Source of the DNA: Candidatus Villigracilis proximus
Lineage (GTDB): Bacteria > Chloroflexota > Anaerolineae > Anaerolineales > Villigracilaceae
DNA: 64,000 bases
Assembly: GCA_016715195.1 (NCBI GenBank)
Contig: JADKBB010000004.1
Location: forward strand, 124,001 to 188,000
Direction of reading: 5' to 3'
The notes beneath the pieces are model-generated. The model worked only from the letters and a program-made list of their open reading frames with translations. It ran no database searches and was not told where the DNA came from. The translations under genes were made by a program, and so were the position numbers. Below, piece by piece: positions 20,033 to 31,547 of the stretch (its first letter is position 1; each line of letters starts with the position of its first letter).

Positions 20033-20262
20033 TTGAAACCTCCAAACATAGATTTGAGTTGAGTTAATTGAAGTAAAAATAAAACACAGTGGGATTACTA
20101 GCGGCCTGACAGTTTTAAAATTAGGACGCAGATGAACGCTGAAAACGCTGATAAAAACATTTTTTGCTCATGGTTTTTTGGAAAATCTGCGTTCATCTGC
20201 GTTTCGCTTCGCAAGCGTCAAAAAAAGCAAAGTATCGGGTGGCTAGTGGGATTATTGACCTG
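20033..20262. other. Intergenic region with an imperfect palindrome
   Basis: GACGCAGATGAACGC near 20123 pairs with GCGTTCATCTGCGT near 20188-20201. This is a dispersed intergenic palindrome type also hinted at near 17530, 23720 and 28690. No gene is supported. Confidence 0.4.
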
Positions 20263-20505
20263 TCATTTTTCAACTCCTTCCCCAGCGGGGAATTTTTCAT
20301 CCAGAAAGATCAAAAGTTTTTCCAGCGTTGGGAAGCCGAGCACTTCATGGGTATGGGGATTCTCAAGCTGTACGCGCCAGGGTGTAAGCTCATCCTCACG
20401 CCAAACCCGCAGGAGATATGCGTGATAATGACGAAGCGGAATCACAATATCAGTAGTTGACTGCGTGCTATAATCTGAATCTTGATCTGAATGAGTTGAT
20501 TTCAT
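20263..20505 (-). CDS. Small conserved hypothetical protein
   Basis: About 80 residues. The region YHAYLLRVWREDELTPWR, followed by a PHTHEVLGF turn and TLEKLLIFLDEK, looks like a genuine folded domain (beta strands, then a final helix), and I recall similar small proteins in Chloroflexota. Possible ATG starts are 20505 and 20514. A longer TTG start at 20550 is less likely because it overlaps a TTGACA promoter-like sequence. It is divergent from the SARP/STAND regulator at 20587 and may be its partner or target. Function unknown. Confidence 0.55.
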   Translation of the reverse strand: MKSTHSDQDSDYSTQSTTDIVIPLRHYHAYLLRVWREDELTPWRVQLENPHTHEVLGFPTLEKLLIFLDEKFPAGEGVEK

Positions 20506-20586
20506 GGATACCATTGGGTCGCAATAAAGATAGTGGATATTTAATGTCAACTATATTCATAAACCGCTTAGAAAACGCTCAGAGCC

Positions 20587-23500
20587 ATGCCTCATAAACT
20601 CCAACTGACAGTATTAGGTGAAGTTTCAATTCAAAAAGAAGGCAAACGGGTCACCGGACTGCCTTCACGTGCCGCCGAGGCTTTGATCATTTACCTCGCA
20701 TACAACCAACGCCCGGTTACGCGCGAAAAACTGGCCGAGCTTTTATGGGCAGATCGTCCGCTAGCCCAGGCGCTTACCAACCTGCGCACCATCCTAACCT
20801 CTTTACGACGCGAAGTTGGGGATTTTTTAATCATCACACGCGACACGCTGGCCTTCAACACAGAAAGCGATGTCTGGCTCGATGCAGGGGAATTTGAACG
20901 TCAATTCAAAGATTTGGGATTATCCAGACGCAGTGAAATTCCCAATGATGCAGACTCTGCCGCAAAACTACAAGCCGCGCTGGATCTATATCAAGGGGAT
21001 TTTCTGGATGGATTTCATTTACGGGATGGAATTGGATTTGAAGAATGGGCCATTCTCCAACGCGAACACTTAAGACAAATAGCCCGTGATGGATTCCGTT
21101 TTCTGACACATTACCACCGCAAAAAGAACAGCCATACCGAAGGGCTGCTCTCTGCTTCACGCTGGCAGCGCTTCGACCCTTATGATGAAGAAGCCTGCCG
21201 CACTTTAATGGGATTGTACATGCGCACCGGTCAACGCGCCACGGCCTTGCAGTGTTACCAAAACTTAAAACAAAACTGAACACAGATCTGCACATCAGCC
21301 CGGCATCGGCTTCAACTGATTTGTTTCGTAAATTTCAACAGATCGAGTTTCCGCCCATGCTCAATCTGCCTGCCGCCGCCACACCATTTGTCGGACGTCA
21401 AAACGAGATCATCGAACTCGCGCATCGGTTGACATCCACAGAAAATCGTTTGGTCACCATTACCGGTCCCGGCGGCATGGGCAAAACACGTCTGGCAGTA
21501 GAAACAGCGCGCTATCTGGCAGAGCGAACTCCCGGTCAATTTTTACATGGAATCAGTTTTGTGCCTCTCGCAACTGTGGATACGCCCGAAAGCATATCCG
21601 CCCGCATTGCCGAAAGTATCGGATTTATATTTCACGGCGCGCAGTCTCCGCAAAAGGAAGTACTTGAATATCTGCGTGAACGGGAAGTATTGTTAATTCT
21701 GGATAACTTTGAACAGCTCGTGGATCAGGCCGGAAGCGGAATTACATTTCTGGTGGAAATTCTTCACCAGGCTTTGGGCGTGAAATTACTGGTCACCTCC
21801 CGTGAGCGGCTTAATTTATATGCAGAGACGATCTTCGACGCGCGCGGTCTGAACGTACCGGAAGCGGGTGCGGCGCAAGCGGAAGAATACAGCGCGATGA
21901 CCCTGTTCCGCCAAAATGCACAACGCGTGAATCGCACCTTCCACTTTACTAATGAAGAGACCACCGCTGCAATACGCATCTGCCGTTTGGTCGAAGGTAT
22001 GCCATTGGCAATTGAACTGGCATCAGCCTGGATCCCCCACTACACTTGCACACAGATCGCCGACCAAATTGAAAAAGACCTCGATTTTCTGGCAATCCCA
22101 TATCACGATGCACCAACGAGTCATCGCAGTCTGCGGGCAGTATTTGAACGCTCCTGGTCTTTGCTCTCTCCCGCAGAGCAAACAGCATTTGCCCAACTTT
22201 CCTTATTTAGCGGCGGGTTTAGCCTGGAAGCCGCATTGACTGTAATTGGAGTGACACCATCCACCGACGAGTGGATGCCCGTCATCGATCTGACAGATAA
22301 ATCACTTCTACAACGTCAGTCTGCTGAGCGTTACGATATTCACCCATTGCTGCGCCAATATGCCGCCGAAAAACTGTCCGCTCTTCCTGAAGCAATGGAA
22401 GAGGCCGCATCCCGTCACACATCTTATTATCTTAATTTCCTAACGCAACTGGGCGACGGAGAATCTCCAGAGCAGCGCGCCTTGATCCGGCCTGAACGAG
22501 CCAACATCCGCATGGCCTGGGAGCGGGCATCCAAAACCGGAATGTTTCAGGAACTGGAAAATACCGCGGGCGTTCTACATAGTTTTTTCAGTGTGGAAAG
22601 CTGGTTTCAAGAAGGCATTACCCTCTTTCAAGATACACTTACCATTCTTAATGAGAAGGATCGAAATCAAACAACAGGCCTGCTCTGTGAATTACTCGGA
22701 CGCAAGGCGCGTATGCACATTCACATTGGACAATTGGAGTCAGCCCGCGCCGACTTGCAACAGGCATTAAATCATCTGGAAAATATGGATGACCCGTCCC
22801 GCCGCTCACGGGTATTTGATTCACTTGCGATCACAAATTATTATGCCGGTGATTATGCCCAGGCAATCGCTTTGGCAACAGAAAGCCTGAGCATCTCTGA
22901 AAAAACGGAGAATGTAGATGGAGCCGCCTTCTCTCTTAATTTTTTGGGAAGCTGCACCAAAGCGCAGGGCAATTATGAGCAATCACGCAGTTATTTTGAA
23001 CGATCTGTTGCCGTATATCGCTCGATCCAAAGTGAGCTCGGCGCAGCCATGGCGCTCAACAATCTCGGCAACCTGCTGCAAGCACAAGGTGACTTTCATA
23101 CCGCACAGCAATATTACGTCGAAAGCAGCGGGATATTAAAAAAACAGGATCATATACATGGAGCCGCCACCACCCTCGGCAATGCAGGAAAACTCGCGGC
23201 CAAACAAGGCGAGTATGAAACGGCGCGCCAACTGCTTGGCGAAAGCCTGGAAATGAAACGCAAAATTAATGATCAACGCGGAGAAGCCGTTGCGCTGACT
23301 GGTCTGGCGGATGTTTCTCTGGCAACCGATGCACATGCTGAAGCCAGAGAGCAATTGATACAAGCGTTGAAATTGGCGTTTCAAGTCGCGGACGTTCAAC
23401 TGATGCTTGATATTCTAGGGGCAGTCGCTGCGCTGACAGTTAAACAAGAGCGCCGTGAACTCTCTCATCGCCTGCTGTCTTTTCTTATTAATCATTCCGG

Positions 23501-23633
23501 GATTGCAGAAGAAACACGTCAGCGGGCAATCCTTTTGCTAAAAGAGATGGATAGCCAGCCGCTCCCTGAGCAAGACACATGGAATCAGGAATCTGTTGAG
23601 GACGTGGTCTCTGCCATATTACGTGATCTATAA
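20587..23633 (+). CDS. SARP-type BTAD / NB-ARC STAND / TPR regulator (one frameshift)
   Basis: Two overlapping frames make one AfsR-like protein of about 1015 residues. The first (20587-21279) holds a winged-helix head and a bacterial transcriptional activation (BTAD) domain. It ends ALQCYQNLKQ just where the frame breaks at the four-A run 21272-21275; one extra A restores KLNTDLHISP. The second has an NB-ARC ATPase (Walker A GPGGMGKT; Walker B VLLILDNFEQ; GMPLAIELASAWI) and many TPR-like repeats (NYAGDYAQAIALATESL; MALNNLGNLLQAQGDF). SARP/BTAD STAND proteins are transcriptional activators in actinobacteria and Chloroflexota. It is one of three STAND regulators in the surface-protein array. 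Confidence 0.85.
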
Positions 23634-23870
23634 GTTAATCCCCTCCTTGAAATCATAACCATGACACGCCCCGAATTTAATTAACTCAAGTTGCCACCAT
23701 ACCCAAAATCCCAAAATCTTTGCCACGAATTTCGCGAATTGGCACGGATTTTTTTCTCAGATTCGCGGCCAAAGGGCTTTCATGGAGCGGCTACAGTTCA
23801 AGGTCGCAATCTGGATTAATTAATGGGATGCGGAACAGGACAAAAAATCCGCGTCACATTTTCTCTTAAA
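23634..23870. other. Intergenic region with host-type repeats
   Basis: It contains ACGAATTTCGCGAATT-type imperfect palindromes (near 23723) and, at 23828-23870, sequence shared with the 3' flank of the 17683 gene. No gene is supported. Confidence 0.4.
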
Positions 23871-23914
23871 AAACGAACTCACCCACGAAACCTTAATTTC
23901 GGGGTGAGTCGTTT
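23871..23914 (-). terminator. Hairpin terminator of the 24027 gene
   Basis: AAACGAACTCACCC-A-CGAAA pairs with TTTCGGGGTGAGTCGTTT. It is a near copy of the hairpin at 17620-17654. Confidence 0.85.
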
Positions 23915-24026
23915 TTATATATTAGACGTTATCGAAAATAAAACTTTGACCGCGATGAATATGAATTAATTCGTGTTCCTTCATGAACTTCGTGAATGGA
24001 GAATTAATTCCAATAAAATCCATTCA

Positions 24027-26159
24027 TTACGGCAGATTAAATGTCCTCACCAAAAAGATTGCCATTTGTGCGCGGGTGACTGAGTCATCGGGGCAGTAGT
24101 TGCCTGCGCCGCAGCCGCTGGTGATGCCGTCGGTGACAAGTTGCTTGATGAACGGAGCTGCCCAATAATTGACTGCCACATCGTTGAAGCCGGTGCTGCT
24201 CCCCACAACGGGCGGACTATAACTGGAGCCGTTCTTGGCTTTCAGCAAAAACACTGCCATCTGCGCGCGGGTAACTGTGCTATCGGGACAGTAATTGCCG
24301 CCGCCGCATCCGCTGGTGATGCCTTCGGCGGCCAGTTGCTTGATCCACGCTGCGGCCCAGTAATCGGCGGCCACGTCACCGAAGCCGGTATTGCCATTCA
24401 CAGCAGGCGGCGCATAGCTTGAACCGTGAATCCCTTTCAATAAGAAGATCGCCATTTGTGCGCGAGTGACGGTATTGTCAGGACAGTAGATGCCCGTACC
24501 GCAGCCGCCAGTGATGCCGGCGTTGAACAAGCGTTCAATATAACCGCTGGCCCAGTAGGTTAATGGCACATCTGCAAACGTGGCTGATCTGAGAACCGTA
24601 TAGGCTTCGCCGCTCGTGAAATCAGCTGCCAACGGATTCCCGCCCCCATCTTTGATGCTGCCGTCACTAACCACATCCATGCGGATCGTGCCATTGCCGC
24701 TGCCGGTGTTAACACTGACAGTGTAACTACTGCCCGAGCCGCTGACTCCGCTGACAGCGGCGCCTGATACGCCGCTGGTCCGTAAGTCAAAATCGCCGAT
24801 GTTGACTCCTGTCACAACTTCAGAGAAGTTAACAGTGAAAGATACAGTTGCCACGTTGGTTGGATTCGTATTGACGCGCGTAATGGATGAAACAGCAGGC
24901 GGGACGTTCCCATTAAATTCATAAGCGCCAATATCACAGCGAACGCCGGCCCGGCCATAACCGCGCTGATCGGCAGGGAGCACAACGCCGGAAGAGTTTA
25001 CGCAACCAAAAATTGAATCTGCAGTGTCGATTGCGTTGCTGCCGGCGAGGAGCGCAACGGTCTTTGTTGGGCCGCCATTATTCTGCAAAATGCCGAGCAG
25101 ATTGAGGTCATTGAGTTGTGTCCAACTGCCGTTTTTTGTGCAACTGCCGCTCGTGGTTAGTCCAAGCGCTCCAATCAGATTTTGCCCATACGAGTTAACG
25201 GTCCCATGGCAATCGTCATAGACCGGGGCGCCGCTGACACTGTTCCCCGCCAAGATCGTATTGCGCTGATTGAAGACTCCGCCGCTCATGACGTACACGC
25301 CGCCGGCCAGACCGTCTGCATCTGCATCCCCGTTCGCGCCGTTGTAAACAATGCTTGAATTGTAAACATTGGCAGTGCCATCCTGGAAATTAAAGATAGC
25401 GCCGCCGTTGTTTTCCGCATTATTGCCGCTGATCGTACTGTTGATAATGATCAGGCTGTTATTCTGGTTAAAGATGCCGCCGCCAGATCCGCCTCCTTCA
25501 TTGACTTCATCTCCAATGGCAGAATTACCAGAGATCGTACTATTTGTGATCGTAAGTGTGCCGTTGTAGCTGAAGATACCTCCACCACCGGTTTCGCTTT
25601 TGTTGCCAGATATTGTGCTATTTTTTATTATGGTCTCTTGCCCACCAGGGCCGCTGAGAAAAATACCGCCGCCTTCGTAAATAGAAGAGTTGCCAGTGAT
25701 AATACTGTTCGTGATCGTTAACAACGGGCCGTAGTTACGAATACCACCGCCAGAGGTGGTATAGCCTTTTGTAATGATCAGACTATTCAGTCCAACAATA
25801 ACGTCAAAAGTGATGTAGATCACACCCACATTGCCGACGCCATTGCCATCTGTATCGCCGCTGAGGGTGATCTTTGAGGCCAGCGCAGAGCCGTCAATAT
25901 TCACATTTTTGGAAAGAGTCAATTCAGAAGCGAGGCGAATGGTTGCGCCGGAGAGTGAGGGATCGAAGGTGATGGTACTGCCGCTGGATGCGTCTGCAAT
26001 TGTCTGGCGCAAAGAACCGGCTCCGCTGTCATTAGTATTGGTCACAATAAGCGGGGCCGCGTAAGCGGGCGTGACTCCAACTGTGCTGAAGGTCAATATC
26101 AACAGGGTCAGAAAGATCATGATCGATTGAAATTTGAAAATAATTTTTTTGGTAAACAT
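24027..26159 (-). CDS. Beta-helix / Ig-like / SLH-like surface protein
   Basis: 710 residues from the ATG at 26159, chosen because AAGGATAT precedes it and a signal peptide follows at once (FLTLLILTFSTVGVTPAYA). The open frame continues upstream into the 26210 coding region without meaning. The mature part begins LIVTNTNDSGAGSLRQTI. It has beta-helix repeats (GGGIFSYNGTLTITNSTIS), a CDIGAYEF element, an Ig-like domain (VSFTVNFSEVVTGVNIGDF) and three SLH-like modules ending FNLP. It lies 50 bp downstream of the 26210 gene on the same strand, with no terminator between, so the two may be co-transcribed. Confidence 0.87.
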   Translation of the reverse strand: MFTKKIIFKFQSIMIFLTLLILTFSTVGVTPAYAAPLIVTNTNDSGAGSLRQTIADASSGSTITFDPSLSGATIRLASELTLSKNVNIDGSALASKITLSGDTDGNGVGNVGVIYITFDVIVGLNSLIITKGYTTSGGGIRNYGPLLTITNSIITGNSSIYEGGGIFLSGPGGQETIIKNSTISGNKSETGGGGIFSYNGTLTITNSTISGNSAIGDEVNEGGGSGGGIFNQNNSLIIINSTISGNNAENNGGAIFNFQDGTANVYNSSIVYNGANGDADADGLAGGVYVMSGGVFNQRNTILAGNSVSGAPVYDDCHGTVNSYGQNLIGALGLTTSGSCTKNGSWTQLNDLNLLGILQNNGGPTKTVALLAGSNAIDTADSIFGCVNSSGVVLPADQRGYGRAGVRCDIGAYEFNGNVPPAVSSITRVNTNPTNVATVSFTVNFSEVVTGVNIGDFDLRTSGVSGAAVSGVSGSGSSYTVSVNTGSGNGTIRMDVVSDGSIKDGGGNPLAADFTSGEAYTVLRSATFADVPLTYWASGYIERLFNAGITGGCGTGIYCPDNTVTRAQMAIFLLKGIHGSSYAPPAVNGNTGFGDVAADYWAAAWIKQLAAEGITSGCGGGNYCPDSTVTRAQMAVFLLKAKNGSSYSPPVVGSSTGFNDVAVNYWAAPFIKQLVTDGITSGCGAGNYCPDDSVTRAQMAIFLVRTFNLP

Positions 26160-26209
26160 GGATATCCTTTTTATGCTCATTTTTAAATAGATGTCAATCG
26201 AGTTTGGTC

Positions 26210-28516
26210 TTATAAATTTATTCCAAACGGCAGATTGAATATCTTCACCAGAAAGACCGCCATTTGGGCGCGTGTCACTGCGGCATCGGGGCAGTAGAGT
26301 CCCGCGCTGCAGCCGGAGGTGACGCCTTCGTAGGCAAGTCGTTCGATCCATTTATCTGCCCAGTATCCAACGGGCACATCGCTAAAGACGCCTGTGGCAT
26401 TGGGCGGGATATAAGCCACTCCATGTTTGGCTTTCAAAAGGAAGATCGCCATTTGGGCACGGGTTACGGTGGCATCGGGGCAATAGACATTCGCGCCGCA
26501 TCCGCTGGTGATGCCTTCTGCTGCGAGTTGTTTGATCCATGCGGCGGCCCAATAATTCGTTGGGACATCTGTAAAGCCGGTGCTGGCTCCCACAGCGGGC
26601 GGAGCAAAGCTGGAGCCATGCATACTCTTTAATAGAAAGACTGCCATTTGTGCTCGGGTGACCGTACTATCAGGGCAGTAATTCAGCGGGACGGTTGAAC
26701 AGCCGCCAGTGATGCCGGCGTTATATAAGGTTTCGATATATGTGTTTGCCCAATAATTTAATGGAACATCGCCAAAAGTCACCGTCTTGCTAACCGTATA
26801 AGCTTCGCCGCTCGTGAAGTCAGCAACCAATGGATTGAGCACTGAATCTTTGATGCTGCCATCACTAACCACATCCAGGCGGATCGTGCCGTTGCCCGTG
26901 CCGGTGTTGATACTGACAGTGTAACTACTGCCTGAGCCGCTGACTCCGCTGACAGCGGCGCCTGATACGCCGCTTGTCCATAAGCTAAAATCGCCAGCGT
27001 TGACTCCTGTCACAGTTTCAGAGAAGTTGACGGTGAAATTCACGCTTGCGAGATTTGTCGGGTTGGGGTTGACGCGCACAATGGATGAAACAGTGGGCGG
27101 GGTGTAATCACTAAATTCATACGCACCGATATCACAGCGTACTCCGGCAGTTCGAGGAAGTCCGCGCTGGTCCTTAGAGATGGCAACCCCGGAGGAGTCT
27201 GTACAGCCAAATACAGGATCAGCGCCATCAATTGCATTACTGCCTTTCAGCAATGCAACTGTTTTTGTTGGACCGCCGTTGTCCTGCAAGATGCCAAGCA
27301 GGTTAAGATCATTGAGTTGTGCCCAGGTGCCGGTGCCGGTATAGACCGTACAACTGCCACTCGTATCGTCATAAGGAGCCCCGATCAAGTTTCGCCCATA
27401 TGAACTGATTGTCCCGCTGCAATCATCATAGACTGGAGCGCCGCTGACGCTATTGCCTGCTAACAGCGTATTACGCATGTTGAAAGTGCCAATGTTATAC
27501 ACGCCTCCCGCCTGCCCACCGTTGATGTCTGCATCTGAGTCTGCAATATTTCCGACAATGGTACTGTTGTAAACATTGATCTGCCCTGTGTTCTTGTTGA
27601 AGATCGCGCCGCCATTAAGGAATGCCTGATTTCCGATAAGTGTGCTGTTGATAATGATTAAGTTTTGAGAAGCATTGTAAATCCCGCCGCCGGAGCCATA
27701 CGCGCTGTTATTGCTTATCGTACTATTGCTGATCTTTATTTCCGTCCCGCCGCTCAGAATGCCGCCGCCATTGCTGCCGGTGCTGGAATTCCCGGAAATT
27801 GTGCTGTTCTCAATACTTAGATAACTGCCGCTTTCGTCAATGCCACCGCCGCCCAGGGATGAGGTATTTAGATTAATCGTGCTGTCACTTATCCCCAGTT
27901 GATTTGCATTGTATATTCCACCCCCATAGCCAGCGCAATGATTATTTGTAATTACCACATCACTCAAATTTAAAAAACCTTCGTTATAGATTCCGCAACC
28001 ACTATTGATGCCTGTTAACAGGTAGCCATTCTGAATGGTTACACCCGTAATATCCACGGAACGACCTGAGTGAACATGCAGCACACGGTCATAGGAATTC
28101 GCATCGATGATAGTCGTAGCAGCGCCCGCGCCAATAATATGATAAACCGTAGGAGAGATGGTTGGGGTTGTCAGATTCAGGTCGCCGCTTTCGTCACCAT
28201 CTGCGGGCGAAGCCGGAGGTGTCAGAACATAGTGGCCTGATGGCACGTTGATGGTTACACTACTAACTATAAAACCGGCTCTATTGGCCTGCATGATCGC
28301 CGCACGCAAGGTGCATGTATTAGCTGCCGTATGACAAGTGCCGGGCTGGGTCAGGTCATCCGGCAGGTCAAGCGTGCTATTAACCGTAAAGGTATAGTCG
28401 ATAAAACTAAGCGGAGCAGGTAGTGCGTCGGCTTTGACAGGCGTGACGCCCGTCAGTAAAAGTATGATCATAAATAAAATAAAGAAATTTTTTAAAATTG
28501 GTTTTTTAGAAAACAT
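26210..28516 (-). CDS. Beta-helix / Ig-like / SLH-like surface protein
   Basis: 768 residues with an N-terminal signal peptide (FFILFMIILLLTGVTPVKA) and AAAGGACG before the ATG. The mature N-terminus carries the TVNSTLDLPDD and CTLRAAI elements typical of bacterial secreted beta-helix proteins. Repeats of the type GGGIYNANQLGISDSTI follow, then CDIGAYEF, an Ig-like domain nearly identical to that of the 24027 protein, and three SLH-like modules. The third module (VFSDVPVGYWADKWIERLA) is diverged and the C-terminus extends past FNLP by five residues, unlike all its paralogues. Confidence 0.87.
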   Translation of the reverse strand: MFSKKPILKNFFILFMIILLLTGVTPVKADALPAPLSFIDYTFTVNSTLDLPDDLTQPGTCHTAANTCTLRAAIMQANRAGFIVSSVTINVPSGHYVLTPPASPADGDESGDLNLTTPTISPTVYHIIGAGAATTIIDANSYDRVLHVHSGRSVDITGVTIQNGYLLTGINSGCGIYNEGFLNLSDVVITNNHCAGYGGGIYNANQLGISDSTINLNTSSLGGGGIDESGSYLSIENSTISGNSSTGSNGGGILSGGTEIKISNSTISNNSAYGSGGGIYNASQNLIIINSTLIGNQAFLNGGAIFNKNTGQINVYNSTIVGNIADSDADINGGQAGGVYNIGTFNMRNTLLAGNSVSGAPVYDDCSGTISSYGRNLIGAPYDDTSGSCTVYTGTGTWAQLNDLNLLGILQDNGGPTKTVALLKGSNAIDGADPVFGCTDSSGVAISKDQRGLPRTAGVRCDIGAYEFSDYTPPTVSSIVRVNPNPTNLASVNFTVNFSETVTGVNAGDFSLWTSGVSGAAVSGVSGSGSSYTVSINTGTGNGTIRLDVVSDGSIKDSVLNPLVADFTSGEAYTVSKTVTFGDVPLNYWANTYIETLYNAGITGGCSTVPLNYCPDSTVTRAQMAVFLLKSMHGSSFAPPAVGASTGFTDVPTNYWAAAWIKQLAAEGITSGCGANVYCPDATVTRAQMAIFLLKAKHGVAYIPPNATGVFSDVPVGYWADKWIERLAYEGVTSGCSAGLYCPDAAVTRAQMAVFLVKIFNLPFGINL

Positions 28517-28834
28517 GGGCCGTCCTTTTTTTATTCAATTGATTTAACGAAAGTAAAATGGGGCTGCAATATGTGTAAGTAGGGAGCCTTAATATCTGCA
28601 TGATATACTCCTGAATATTAATCTGGAATCGGCAATGCATAGTGACACAAGAGTGACACAATTTAGGCTCTTTAGGATTTGCCGTGATTTGTACACGGAT
28701 TACACAGATTACACGGAAAAGAACGGATTTTTTCAATAAAAAATCCGTGTAAGTCTGTGAAATCCGTCAAATCCGTGTTCGAAAGGTTTTAATCACGGGA
28801 ATTCCCAGAGACCCACAATTTATAGAGGAGTAGT
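28517..28834. other. Divergent intergenic region with ATCCGTG repeats
   Basis: It separates the 26210 gene from the STAND regulator at 28835. Several ATCCGTGT / ACACGGAT units lie in both orientations between about 28695 and 28785, including a hairpin ACGGATTTTT-TCAAT-AAAAATCCGT. Both genes' promoters must lie here. GAGGAG precedes the GTG at 28835. Confidence 0.5.
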
Positions 28835-31433
28835 GTGGCAGACAATTCGTTTGGCGGTTGGCTGAAGCGCCGGCGCATAACTCAGGGATGGACGCAGGAA
28901 CAGGTCTCACTGCAAGTCAATTGCTCACTGAGCACCCTGCGAAAGATCGAAGCAGACGAACGCCGCCCCTCTGTGCAACTGGCGGAACTGTTCGCTGAAG
29001 TCTTCAAAATCCCTGTAAACGAAAAACCTGCTTTTCTAAAATTTGCGCGCAGCGAGGGGGTATCTAATTTTGGACTGCCTGATAAAGAATCACCCTGGCG
29101 CGTCTCATCCCCACCCCGTTCAAACCTCCCCGCATCCGCCACTTCATTAATTGGAAGAGAGCAGGAAACCGCTGTTGTCTGTGAATATTTATTACAAGCG
29201 AAGATTCGCCTCGTCACGTTGATCGGTCCGCCGGGGATCGGCAAGACACGTTTAAGTCTGGAAGCCGCACGCGAAGCATCTCCTAATTTCCCTGATGGAG
29301 TTTTCTTTATTGCATTGGCTCCGCTGGAAAACGTAACTCTTGTTGCACCGGCTATCTTGCAAGCGCTTGGTTATGTAGAAGATAAAGATCATTCGGTTCA
29401 ACAACAGATCATCAACGGCATAGGGGATAAAAAAATATTGCTTGTATTGGATAATTTTGAGCATCTGATGGATGGCGCTGCGCCGCTCGTTTCAAGCCTA
29501 CTTTCAGCCTGCTCCCGTTTAAAGGTCATGGTCACCAGCCGTGAATCTCTGCGTGTTTCCGGCGAGTGGGTGTATTCCGTACCCACGCTTAACCTCCCCA
29601 AAGAAAACGCAACCGTCAACATGGAAACCGCTCCTGAGTTCCCCGCCCTGACTCTCTTTGCAGAGCGCGCCCGTGCTGTGCGTTCTGACTTTGTACTTAC
29701 CCCTGACAACATCCAAACTGTTTCATCCATCTGCACACGACTGGATGGCCTGCCGCTCGCCATTGAGCTGATCGCGGCCCGCATCCGTTTGATGTCACCA
29801 CAGGCTTTACTCGAACGCCTGAACGATCAATTTATATTATCCGCCAATGGTATGCGCGCAGACTCTGCGCGCCAGAAAACATTGGAGAATGCCATCGGCT
29901 GGAGCTATGATTTACTCTCTCCCGATGAGCAAAAACTATTGATCCGTCTTTCCATTTTTAGCGGCGGCTTTACTTTGGAAGCAGTTGAATCAATATTCTC
30001 AGAGCTGTTTATAAATAAACCAATCCGCGACCTTATCGCATCATTGTTAGACAAAAGCCTCATCAGACTCACAGTGAATGATCTTGGCGAAATCCGCTAT
30101 GACATGCTGGTAACGATTCAACAATTCGCATTAAATTATTTACATCGCATCGGTGGCGAATCAGAAACGCACAACCTTCATCTGGCTTATTTCCTTGCCC
30201 TTGCCAAACAAGCCGATAAAGAAGCCCACGGCCCTAATCAAATTGAGTGGATGGATCGCCTTACCCTTGAATTAGGATAACTTTCGCGCAGCGCTCAACT
30301 GGTGTTTCTCCTCCGGGCAAACCAGTAGCTATTTACAACTATTCAACGCATTAGGCTGGACGTGGAACGTGCGATGGTCAAGAAGCGAAGAGCAAGATTG
30401 GTTTAATAAGATACGCGCCATCACGAATGCGGTCGAACACCCCGCAGAATATGCACAAATGCTAAATAACGCCGGACTGCGTGAGTGGCGTTTAGGAAAC
30501 TATCGTGAGGCGCGTTCTATTTTAGAAGAAAGTCTGTCTATATGGTTAAAGCTTGGTACGGGTAATGATTTTGGGAAAGCCGAGGCCCTGAACCGATTAG
30601 GCATGGCGGCACGCTGGGGGGAAGCAGATATCAACAAAGCAGAATCCTATTTCAATCAAAGCCTGGCGCTCTTTCAAAAAGAGGAGGATGACTGGGGAGT
30701 CGCCTGGAATTTTTTCCATCTGGGAGGCGTGGCAAGTGACCGCGATCAGGATCAAATAGCGCTTTCTTTCCTTGAACAAAGCCTGAGTCTCTTCACCGAG
30801 TTGGGCGATCCGTGGGGAGTGGGCAGAGTATCCCAGTTTTTAGGAATGCTTTACTTAAAAAAGGAAGATTACAAAAAAGCTTATTTTTATTTTGATCAGC
30901 ACCTGAAAAATGACGAACGCCTTCGTTTTATGGATGGCGTTTTAGTTGCATTAACCAATTTCGGAAAATTGCATAGTATTCAAGGTGATTATGATCAGGC
31001 CAGGCAATATTATTTAAAAAGCCTGACGATCAGCCGCTCGTATGGGATGAAAGCCGATATAAGCATTAATTTATATAATTTGGGAGTACTGGCTTTACAT
31101 CAAAATGATTTTCCACAAGCTTTGCATTATTTTCGTGACTACTTCGAATCAGCCCGGACAACCAATGAGGAAATGGCAGCTCGCAACTTTTTTATTGCAT
31201 TGGCCGCCGTCGCTGGCGGAACAAATCAACCTGAACAGGCCGCCAGATTATTTGGCGCAGCACAGGAAGCTGAAAATCGATTTTCATCATTTAACCGTGC
31301 TGTTTTAAACCGGCTTATTCAAATGGCACGGGATCAACTGGGGAGCGACGCGTTTGAAGCCCTGCAAACTCAAGGCCACTCAATGACGCTGAAAGAGACT
31401 ATCTTATTTGCTCTTGAACTTCAGCACAGCTAG
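28835..31433 (+). CDS. XRE-HTH / NB-ARC STAND / TPR regulator (one frameshift)
   Basis: Starts at a GTG with GAGGAG upstream. Residues 1-60 are an XRE helix-turn-helix (WTQEQVSLQVNCSLSTLRKIE). The STAND ATPase has Walker A GPPGIGKT and Walker B ILLVLDNFEH, a TSRESL motif and GLPLAIELIAARI. The frame stops at 30280 after RLTLELG. Removing one G of the pair 30275-30276 gives LELDNFRAALNWCF and continues without a stop into the TPR domain (to 31433, NLYNLGVLALHQNDF). Repaired length is about 865 residues. It is a paralogue of the 1671 regulator and shares a terminator with the 31548 surface gene. Confidence 0.85.
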
Positions 31434-31480
31434 ATTTTCAATACTCCGCACTTTCCCCTTATTAATATTTTTATACAAGG

Positions 31481-31526
31481 AAAGAGCCGCAAGACCATCG
31501 TCTCACGGCTCTTTTGATCTTGCGGC
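31481..31526. terminator. Bidirectional terminator with two alternative stems
   Basis: AAAGAGCCG (31481-31489) pairs with CGGCTCTTT (31506-31514). A competing stem GCCGCAAGA (31486-31494) pairs with TCTTGCGGC (31518-31526). It lies between convergent genes. Confidence 0.8.
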
Positions 31527-31547
31527 ACAACTGAATGGCATCCCAGA

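Noticed and set aside
26160..26351. N-terminal extension of the 24027 frame
   Set aside because: The extension is an out-of-frame reading of the neighbouring SLH coding region; the RBS and signal peptide fix the start at 26159.
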